Assembly: GCA_022576105.1 (NCBI GenBank)
Contig: JACZRM010000006.1
Location: 1 to 20,679 of the forward strand
DNA from: Chloroflexota bacterium
GTDB taxonomy: Bacteria > Chloroflexota > Dehalococcoidia > UBA3495
Length of the DNA stretch: 20,679 nt
Direction: 5' to 3'
The translations under genes and the position numbers were made by a program. The notes under the pieces are model-generated. The model had not been told where the DNA came from and searched no databases. It saw nothing but the letters and a program-made list of their open reading frames with translations. Below, piece after piece: positions 14,818-20,679 of the stretch; the first letter of the stretch is position 1; each line of letters begins with the position of its first letter.

Positions 14818-15861
14818 TTGCGTTTTGGTCTAATTGGCGCGGGAAACATGGGACAACTTCGTTCCAAGGCACTGCATAATTCGCCGGTCTGTGACCTGGT
14901 CGCGGTGGCGGACCTGGATTTGGACCGGGCGCGGGCTGCTGCCGGTGCTGCTGAAACCTGGGTAACCGACGACTACCGGAAGTTGTTGCAGTCGGAGCAG
15001 GTTGAAGCCGTGGTGGTCTCTACTCCTCCTCCCTACCATGAGGAGGTTGTGGTTGCGGCCCTGAAATCGGGCAAGCACGTACTGTGTGAGAAGCCTCTGG
15101 CCAACACCATTGAAGCTTCACATCGGATGGTGACCGCTGCTCGAAAGACCGGCCAGACCCTGGCCAGCGGGTTCAACTTCCGCTACGTCCCATCGGTCCA
15201 ATTCTTGAAGCAAACCCTGGACAGCGGACTCATCGGCGAGTTAGACCATGTTCGGGGCTATGCCGGGCATTTGGGCCTAACTGAGTTCAAAGCGGACTGG
15301 GAGCACGACAAAAAGGTTGTGGGCGGGGGTGTGCTCATGGATATCGGCATCCACATGATCGATCTCACCCGATACATCCTGGGTGATGTGGTGGAAGTGT
15401 TCGGCCATACCAGCGGCAATGTCTGGAAGCTGGACGGTTCCGAGGACAACGGTTTCGCCATTTTGCAGAACCCGGAAGGCAAAGTTGCCAGCTTGCACGC
15501 CAGCTGGACCGAATGGAAGGGATACCGCTTCCAGATTGAGGTGTACGGAGACCGAGGCATGATACAGGCCAGATACGGCCCAATGATGAACACCTGGATC
15601 TATATGGACCAACTCGGCGGGCAGCGTCATCGCAAGTCCAACTTCTATCCCATGACCGCGATTAAGGAAAAACTGCGCGGTTGGCAGTGGAGCATCGAAA
15701 AAAGCCTGCGCGATGAACTGGGTGACTTTGTGAGACTGGCCCAGGGAGAGAGTTCCAATATCGCCGATGGATTCGCCGGGTTTCGCGCCGTGGAAATTGC
15801 CGATGCGATCTACCGCAGCTCGGCAGAGAAGCGGCCGGTTGCTCTGGTGGAGCCATTCTAG
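14818..15861 (+). CDS. Gfo/Idh/MocA-family sugar dehydrogenase
   Basis: The 347-aa product has the N-terminal NAD(P)-binding Rossmann fold GLIGAGNMG. The family motif CEKPLA (catalytic Lys) lies near residue 96, and the active-site segment MDIGIHMIDL near 172-181. Members oxidise or reduce a hydroxyl on sugars or nucleotide sugars. In glycan loci they often make 3-keto or uronic-acid derivatives before amination or epimerisation. No aminotransferase is in the window, so the product is open. The start is TTG, supported by GAGG seven bases upstream and by the Rossmann strand starting at once (MRFGLIG). It is 41 bases after the GT2 gene. Confidence 0.9.
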   Translation: MRFGLIGAGNMGQLRSKALHNSPVCDLVAVADLDLDRARAAAGAAETWVTDDYRKLLQSEQVEAVVVSTPPPYHEEVVVAALKSGKHVLCEKPLANTIEASHRMVTAARKTGQTLASGFNFRYVPSVQFLKQTLDSGLIGELDHVRGYAGHLGLTEFKADWEHDKKVVGGGVLMDIGIHMIDLTRYILGDVVEVFGHTSGNVWKLDGSEDNGFAILQNPEGKVASLHASWTEWKGYRFQIEVYGDRGMIQARYGPMMNTWIYMDQLGGQRHRKSNFYPMTAIKEKLRGWQWSIEKSLRDELGDFVRLAQGESSNIADGFAGFRAVEIADAIYRSSAEKRPVALVEPF

Positions 15862-15960
15862 GCCCGACATCAACAGGCACGGTTGCCTTAGCGGACAGAA
15901 GGTTTCCTTGGTTAAATCTGCTGTTAATTCTGCCTGATTGGCCCATGGATAAATTAGCCA

Positions 15961-17022
15961 TTGGAATTTAAAGGTATTGAAATTTGCTGCCCGGCTTGTC
16001 ACGGCGAGTTGGATTGGCTGGACCAGTCCCGCGCCGAGCTGCGTTGCGGCGGTTGCCATCTGCAGTACCCGGTGGTCATCGGCATCCCCGACCTGCGTTT
16101 ATTTCCCGACCCGTACATTGCCGCCGATGACGACCGGACCAAGGGTCTGCAAGTAGCTGAGCGGTTCGCCGACCTGGACTTCGAAGGCCTCATCGATTTC
16201 TACTACAGCATGACTTCGGTGGTCCCGGCCCAACACGCCCAGCGCTATAAGCGGGGTCTGATGGCCGGGGTTGCCCGCGCTGAGAACTCGTTAACCGCCT
16301 GGGAACGAACTTTGCCCAGCTATCGGGCCGGCAGCGATCAGTCTAGTAATGGCGAAGGCACACTCTTAGAAATCGGCTGTGGCACCGGGCCGCTGCTGGT
16401 GGCGGCCAGCTCTAAATACGGCCGGGTGGTTGGTGTCGACATCGCCTTCCGGTGGCTGGCGGTGGGCCAGAAAAGGCTGGCGGAAGCGGGTCTGGACCTG
16501 CCGCTAATCTGTGCCTGCGCCGAGGCCCTGCCCTTCCCGGATGCGTCCTTCGATCGCGTAGTGGCTGACTCAGTAATCGAACACACCCAATCCCAGATGG
16601 ACTCCATGACGGAAGCCCGCCGGGTAATGCTTAATTCGGGCAAGCTGTTTTTGTCCACGCCCAACCGGCTCAGCATCGGGCCCGACCCTCATACTGGAGT
16701 TCCGGCCGGAGGAATCCTTCCGGAGAAACTAACGGCAGCCTATGTCCGACGCTTGGGTGGTATTCCGCCGAAGCGTCGTCTGCTGTCCAAAATGACGCTG
16801 GGCAGACTGCTGGGAAACTGCGGCTTTGCTCCCGCCAGCATATTTTTGCCGGATGTTGCGCCGGAGCAGCGGGCGCTGTTCCCGGCAACAACCCGGCGGA
16901 TGATTGACCTTTACCACTTACTAAAACGGGCGCCGATTATTCGCCATGTCTTGTTCCTGATCGGCCCGCTTTTGTACGCCGTAGCGGAGCCGTCACCCCC
17001 GTATGATACGCACCGCAATTGA
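15961..17022 (+). CDS. SAM-dependent methyltransferase with N-terminal zinc ribbon
   Basis: The 353-aa product begins with a Trm112-like zinc-ribbon segment: CCPAC (residues 9-13) and CGGC (about 29-32), followed by YPVVIGIPDL. A class I methyltransferase domain follows. Motif I is LLEIGCGTG, then VVGVDIAF, AEALPFPDASFDRV with the post-motif-II DSVIEHT, and SGKLFLSTPN. The C-terminus has a hydrophobic stretch (VLFLIGPLLYAV) that may associate with the membrane. Such proteins occur in polysaccharide loci, where they probably methylate a sugar. The start is TTG 15961, since an in-frame TAG lies just upstream. ATG 15945 is in another frame and stops after eight codons. No strong ribosome-binding site is visible. 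Confidence 0.85.
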   Translation: MEFKGIEICCPACHGELDWLDQSRAELRCGGCHLQYPVVIGIPDLRLFPDPYIAADDDRTKGLQVAERFADLDFEGLIDFYYSMTSVVPAQHAQRYKRGLMAGVARAENSLTAWERTLPSYRAGSDQSSNGEGTLLEIGCGTGPLLVAASSKYGRVVGVDIAFRWLAVGQKRLAEAGLDLPLICACAEALPFPDASFDRVVADSVIEHTQSQMDSMTEARRVMLNSGKLFLSTPNRLSIGPDPHTGVPAGGILPEKLTAAYVRRLGGIPPKRRLLSKMTLGRLLGNCGFAPASIFLPDVAPEQRALFPATTRRMIDLYHLLKRAPIIRHVLFLIGPLLYAVAEPSPPYDTHRN

Positions 17023-17053
17023 CCGTTAGCCACTAACGACAGGCGACTATAAC

Positions 17054-18460
17054 GTGAAACCCTTCCGAAATATTCTGCGACTTTCAGTGGGCGACGCAAT
17101 AGCCAGGGCGTTTAGTTTTCTGGCTTTCATCTATTTGGCCCGGGTGATGGGCGTAGACAGCTACGGGACGATCGAGTTTGCGCTTTCGGTAATAATTTAT
17201 CTGCAAGTTTTTACCGAGGGGGGTCTGGACTTGTGGGCCACCAGGGAAGTGGCTCAAGGGAAAAGCATCAAAACCCTGGTTGGACAGATTGTCCCGCTGC
17301 GGGTTGGCCTGGGAATACTAGGGTTTGGCGGATTGCTGCTGCTGCTGCCACTGTTCCCGGATTATCCCCATTTGCAGGCGCTGCTGATTCTGTTCGGCCT
17401 GAGGGCGTTCAGCCAGGCAATCGACCTGAGATGGATTTTCATGGGCCAGGCGAACATGCGCCTGGTGGCTGTCGGGTTGATCATCGCTCAGGTGATATTC
17501 GCCGCCATGGTGTTCGGCTTGGTTCGGGACCCGGGCGATGTTCTTTGGGTGCCGATAGCGCAATTTCTGGGCAACCTGGCCGTGAGCGGGTATTTCTATT
17601 ACGGGTTTGTGCGCTCGGAGAAGACGCTGCTGATCCGGCCGTCCCTGCGCGGGATCAAGCGGGCGATCGGGCCGTCCTTGGCCCTGGGCAGTTCCCGAGG
17701 ACTGGCCCTGCTCAGTTTCAACTTTGATACTTTGCTGCTGGGGTTCCTGCTGAACTCCGCGGCGGTGGGCCTGTACGGCGCGGCCTATCGGCCCCTCACC
17801 GCAATCCTAACCGTGTCGGCAACTTACGGACTGGGACTTTTCCCGGCCTTGTCTCGCGCCTACTACCACGACCGGGCTGAATTTCAGGAGCTGGCCCTCA
17901 AGTCTCTGAGTATCACCGCGATTTGCGCGGTACCGGTCGGTGTGGGTGGCAGTTTCCTGGCCGGGACAATCATTGAATTGCTGTTTGGGGCCCAGTACTC
18001 CGGCGCCGGGCCGGTCATGCAGATCCTTGCCTGGTCGGCCATGCTGGTGGTGCTGCGGGGTACATTTCGGCAAGCCCTGGCGGCCAGCGGAAACCAGAAA
18101 CTGGACTTGCTCTGTACTGCTGGAGCATCGGCGATAAACATCGGCTTGAACTTACTCTTTATTCCCGCCTTCGGCATCATGGGAGCCGCCGCCGCCACGC
18201 TAATCTCGGAGAGCATCTGGCTGACCAGTGCGATCGTTGTTTCAGCTTGCGTCGGAGTCGTACCGCTGCGTGCTGGGTTGATGCAGCTACTGCGGCCTCT
18301 TTTGGCCGGTGGTGGGATGTCCATCTGCTTCATTATCACGGCTGGTCTCCCCTGGCCGGTCCAACTCGTCATCGCGGGAGGGGTATTTCTGGCGGTTCTG
18401 CTCCTTTCGGGCGACAAAGAGGTGCGTTCCTGGGTGCCCAAGCCCTCTGCCTTGCCCTGA
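17054..18460 (+). CDS. Oligosaccharide flippase (polysaccharide biosynthesis/MVF-like)
   Basis: The 468-aa polytopic protein has about 12 hydrophobic segments and the opening pattern NILRLSVGDAIARAFSFLAFIYLARVMGVDSYGTIEFALS. That pattern is typical of RfbX/Wzx-type polysaccharide flippases in the MATE-like MOP superfamily. These move lipid-linked oligosaccharides across the cytoplasmic membrane. The internal GLYGAAYRPL and the LFGAQYSGAGPVMQILAW segment also fit the family. The start is GTG 17054, immediately followed by a basic MKPFRN-type end, with only a weak AGG upstream. It is 31 bases after the methyltransferase. The presence of a flippase and no ABC transporter suggests a Wzx/Wzy-type export route, but no polymerase is in the window. 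Confidence 0.92.
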   Translation: MKPFRNILRLSVGDAIARAFSFLAFIYLARVMGVDSYGTIEFALSVIIYLQVFTEGGLDLWATREVAQGKSIKTLVGQIVPLRVGLGILGFGGLLLLLPLFPDYPHLQALLILFGLRAFSQAIDLRWIFMGQANMRLVAVGLIIAQVIFAAMVFGLVRDPGDVLWVPIAQFLGNLAVSGYFYYGFVRSEKTLLIRPSLRGIKRAIGPSLALGSSRGLALLSFNFDTLLLGFLLNSAAVGLYGAAYRPLTAILTVSATYGLGLFPALSRAYYHDRAEFQELALKSLSITAICAVPVGVGGSFLAGTIIELLFGAQYSGAGPVMQILAWSAMLVVLRGTFRQALAASGNQKLDLLCTAGASAINIGLNLLFIPAFGIMGAAAATLISESIWLTSAIVVSACVGVVPLRAGLMQLLRPLLAGGGMSICFIITAGLPWPVQLVIAGGVFLAVLLLSGDKEVRSWVPKPSALP

Positions 18461-18571
18461 GTCGCTCCCGGCAAGCCCGACTGCTGGGCCAGGCGCCGGC
18501 CAGAATGCTAAAAAGCCCTGGGAGGCTTCGCATCGAGCAAACCGGTAGGCTGGGCGGCCTTCGTCGGTACT

Positions 18572-18600
18572 TTGCCGGCGGCCCGCGCTTACATTATAAA
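18572..18600 (+). promoter_or_regulatory. Candidate promoter for the FkbM gene
   Basis: TTGCCG (18572-18577) and TATAAA (18595-18600) are spaced by 17 bases, 4/6 and 5/6 matches. They lie in a 248-base gap after the flippase gene with no other supported feature. Transcription would start about 100 bases before the FkbM start codon. Confidence 0.4.
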
Positions 18601-18708
18601 GACGGGTAAAGATGGGCGTTCGCCTTAATCGCCGCCAAGACGAATCGGAAACGTTTTGATAATTATTGGCAGTTGTTGTCCGAGGCTGGAACTAGGAGGC
18701 TACCAGAG

Positions 18709-19500
18709 TTGATTCGACGGATGATGGATTACCTGATTTCCTCATTTGCGCTGGGGCCAGGATTCAGCGATAAAGTACGCATTTTTTGGATGCAGACCAA
18801 GAACCTGCGGGTTCGATTCAAGTTGGATGCGCACCGGCCCAACAGCACTTATGCGTTAAATACAATCTACGGCACACTGCACTTTCGGGACAACTTCGGA
18901 GATATCACCAACCTCTTGAACATCTTTTTTCGCCGGACCTACCGCCTGGGCAAGTTGCCCCAAGAGGGAGCGATCCTGGACGTGGGAGCCAATGTTGGTC
19001 TGGCGGCTGCCTGGTTCGCGCACCACAATCCGGACAAGTCGATTTACTGTTTCGAGCCGCTGACGGCCAATGCCCGCATGGTCGGATTGAACTGCCCCTC
19101 GGCCAGCGTCCAGCCGGTTGCCCTGGGAGCCGGGTCCCAGACCGTGAAGCTGCAGGTAGACCCGGACCAGGTGATGGCTTCCAGCATACCGTGCAATTGG
19201 CCGACGTCTGAGGTTGAGTTCCGGGTTATGGCGCTGGACTCGTTTATCGCAGAGCAGAACGTGGGCCAGGTGGCGCTCTTGAAAATTGATGTTGAAGGCA
19301 TGGAGCTGGAAGTCTTGCGGGGGGCGCGTCAGACCCTGCGCCAGACCTGTCAAGTGGTTATGGAAACTCACGGGCAATCGCTGCACGATGAGGCCAAGCA
19401 GATTCTGGCCGATGCCGGTTTAGGTTTGGATTCTGAAGAGTTCGACGGCAAAACCGGGATGCTGTTTGCTTCGCGGAACGAAATGGTTGGATCATTGTGA
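18709..19500 (+). CDS. FkbM-family methyltransferase
   Basis: The 263-aa product is an FkbM-type SAM-dependent methyltransferase. Motif I is ILDVGANVGLAAAWF, followed by IYCFEPLTANARM and the family-typical LLKIDVEGMELEVLRGA. FkbM proteins O-methylate small molecules or sugars, often in glycan loci. The frame is open to 18673, but TTG 18709 is chosen because AGGAGG (18694-18699) ends nine bases before it; ATG 18721 is the alternative. With the zinc-ribbon methyltransferase it gives two candidate methylations for one glycan. The following epimerase starts 47 bases later. Confidence 0.88.
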   Translation: MIRRMMDYLISSFALGPGFSDKVRIFWMQTKNLRVRFKLDAHRPNSTYALNTIYGTLHFRDNFGDITNLLNIFFRRTYRLGKLPQEGAILDVGANVGLAAAWFAHHNPDKSIYCFEPLTANARMVGLNCPSASVQPVALGAGSQTVKLQVDPDQVMASSIPCNWPTSEVEFRVMALDSFIAEQNVGQVALLKIDVEGMELEVLRGARQTLRQTCQVVMETHGQSLHDEAKQILADAGLGLDSEEFDGKTGMLFASRNEMVGSL

Positions 19501-19547
19501 TACGCTAGTCGGTGCCAGGAAAAGCAAACCGCAGGAGAACCACTAAC

Positions 19548-20588
19548 GTGCCAAGCAAGTCGCTGGATTTCCCCGGCTCCAACGGCCAGTCCGTGTTGAT
19601 TACCGGCGGGTCTGGGTTCATTGGCTCCCATCTGGCGGATAACCTGCTGGATGCCGGCTATCAGGTAACCACCATCGACGATCTGAGCACCGGACGGCAG
19701 GCAAACCTCAACCACCTGGTTGACCGGCCCGGATTTCAGTTCGTGGTTGACAGTATAACCAACGACTTGGTAATGGACCGTCTGGTCAGTGAGTGCGATA
19801 TCATCTTTCATATGGCCGCGGCAGTCGGCGTGCAACTCATTGTCAGTGATCCGGTCCGGGTGATCGAGACCAACGTTCTGGGCACTCATGCAGTCTTGAA
19901 GGCGGCTAACCGCTACCGACGGAAGGTTATGATCGCCTCTACTTCCGAGATATACGGCAAGAATACCCAGGTGCCCTTCAGCGAAGAAGATGACCGGCTG
20001 CTGGGGCCGACTACCAAATCCCGATGGTGCTACTCTTCCTCCAAGGCGGTGGACGAGTTTTTGGGTCTGGCTTACCACCACCAAATGGGACTGCCGATAG
20101 TAATTTTTCGCCTGTTCAATACCGTGGGGCCCAGGCAGTCCGGCCAGTACGGGATGGTGGTGCCCCGCTTTGTTCAGCAGGCGCTGCGCGGAGATCCCCT
20201 GACCGTGTACGGCGACGGCGGCCAGACCCGATGCTTCTGCGATGTTCGTGATACCGTCCGCGCGATAATTGGCCTGGCCGAGTGCCCCGACGCTGTGGGA
20301 CAGGTATTTAATATTGGCGACACCAATGAAATTTCCATCAACCAACTGGCGCACCAGGTAATTCGCACCGTACCGGCTATTGACGGCAAGACCGCCAGAC
20401 CCGACGATTCGATCGTTTTCGTCACCTACGAAGAGGCCTATCACACTGACTTTGAAGACATGCGTCGCCGGGTGCCGGACACGCATAAGATTAAGCGGTA
20501 CATAGACTGGGAGCCCAGGCTGAATCTGGAACAAACCCTGCGAGACATCGCCGCTGAATTCATCGCCTCCAATACGGTCCTGGACTAG
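19548..20588 (+). CDS. NAD-dependent sugar-nucleotide epimerase/dehydratase
   Basis: The 346-aa extended short-chain dehydrogenase has LITGGSGFIGSHL at the N-terminus, then DDLSTG, the TSEIYGK segment and the catalytic YSSSK. RLFNTVGPRQSGQYGMVVPRF, YGDGGQTRCFCDVRD and a C-terminal DFEDMRRRVPD complete it. This set is typical of the UDP-glucose 4-epimerase/UDP-glucuronate decarboxylase group. I cannot tell the two activities apart by eye. It would supply a nucleotide sugar to the locus. The frame is open to GTG 19512, but GTG 19548 is chosen because AGGAGA lies nine bases upstream. Confidence 0.9.
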   Translation: MPSKSLDFPGSNGQSVLITGGSGFIGSHLADNLLDAGYQVTTIDDLSTGRQANLNHLVDRPGFQFVVDSITNDLVMDRLVSECDIIFHMAAAVGVQLIVSDPVRVIETNVLGTHAVLKAANRYRRKVMIASTSEIYGKNTQVPFSEEDDRLLGPTTKSRWCYSSSKAVDEFLGLAYHHQMGLPIVIFRLFNTVGPRQSGQYGMVVPRFVQQALRGDPLTVYGDGGQTRCFCDVRDTVRAIIGLAECPDAVGQVFNIGDTNEISINQLAHQVIRTVPAIDGKTARPDDSIVFVTYEEAYHTDFEDMRRRVPDTHKIKRYIDWEPRLNLEQTLRDIAAEFIASNTVLD

Positions 20589-20679
20589 CTAGCTCTGGTC
20601 TCCAGGTAAGGCTGTTTCGAATTCCTCTAATCCGCCCCGAAGCCCGTCGCCGTTGACCTTGCTCATCCGTTTGTGGTGG
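20589..20679 (-). CDS. Partial minus-strand reading frame at window edge
   Basis: On the minus strand a frame open to the window edge ends at TAG 20591-20589. The last residues look natural for a protein C-terminus (KVNGDGLRGGLEEFETALPG). The stop lies immediately next to the epimerase stop, a plausible tail-to-tail arrangement. Only about 29 codons are visible, so family and even reality are uncertain. Confidence 0.35.
   Translation of the reverse strand, partial: HHKRMSKVNGDGLRGGLEEFETALPGDQS

Noticed and set aside
15277..16059. A 260-codon minus-strand open frame
   Set aside because: It lies opposite the Gfo/Idh gene and the methyltransferase start. There is no ribosome-binding site or recognisable domain, and it spans a real gene boundary.
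18247..18609. A plus-strand frame running past the flippase stop, with an internal ATG at 18505 (34 codons)
   Set aside because: Most of it overlaps the flippase gene in another frame. The free tail has no ribosome-binding site and an Arg/Gly-rich composition.
19368..20534. A 388-codon open frame on the minus strand
   Set aside because: It is antisense to the FkbM end and the epimerase gene, whose motifs are unmistakable. Its translation shows no family motif, and such long antisense frames are common opposite GC-rich codons.

Overview
The window is bacterial, moderately GC-rich chromosomal DNA with no rRNA, tRNA, CRISPR array, integrase or transposase. My best guess is a member of the Chloroflexota (Dehalococcoidia/SAR202-like). 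The guess rests on gene content (a HerA-type ATPase paired with a small HAS-barrel-like protein, a CetZ-like tubulin, the ETF pair, panB next to a DUF2520 gene) and on GC-rich inverted repeats between genes. It comes from memory of such genomes, not from a search.

Layout. Positions 1-1,056 hold a hairpin and the membrane protease gene htpX (minus strand). About 740 bases of non-coding DNA with composite inverted repeats follow. From 1,605 a promoter leads into etfB-etfA (plus), the two subunits of an electron-transfer flavoprotein. Convergent to them is a minus-strand run from 7,123 to 3,604: a tiny YtxH-like membrane protein, a HAS-barrel-like protein, a HerA-like hexameric ATPase (start and stop overlapping as ATGA) and pantothenate synthetase panC. 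A non-coding stretch with a paired-hairpin repeat and a strong sigma70-like promoter then leads to a DUF2520 oxidoreductase gene overlapping panB (plus). PanC, PanB and possibly the DUF2520 protein as ketopantoate reductase would cover most of pantothenate synthesis. A strong hairpin at 9,458-9,483 separates panB from the convergent minus-strand pair behind it.

That pair is the most unusual part: a CetZ-like tubulin/FtsZ-superfamily protein (10,431-11,699) followed by an unrecognised single-pass membrane-anchored protein (9,509-10,327). The tubulin keeps the nucleotide-binding signature, but its T7 catalytic loop reads N-V-N-F-S-Q, where FtsZ has two aspartates and CetZ a glutamate.

From about 12,280 to 20,588 lies a surface-glycan locus. 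It contains two GT2 glycosyltransferases (divergent), a Gfo/Idh/MocA sugar dehydrogenase, a SAM methyltransferase with an N-terminal zinc ribbon, an oligosaccharide flippase, an FkbM methyltransferase and an NAD-dependent sugar-nucleotide epimerase. These would make, modify and export a methylated polysaccharide. The last five genes of the locus all appear to start at TTG or GTG. A partial minus-strand reading frame touches the right edge.
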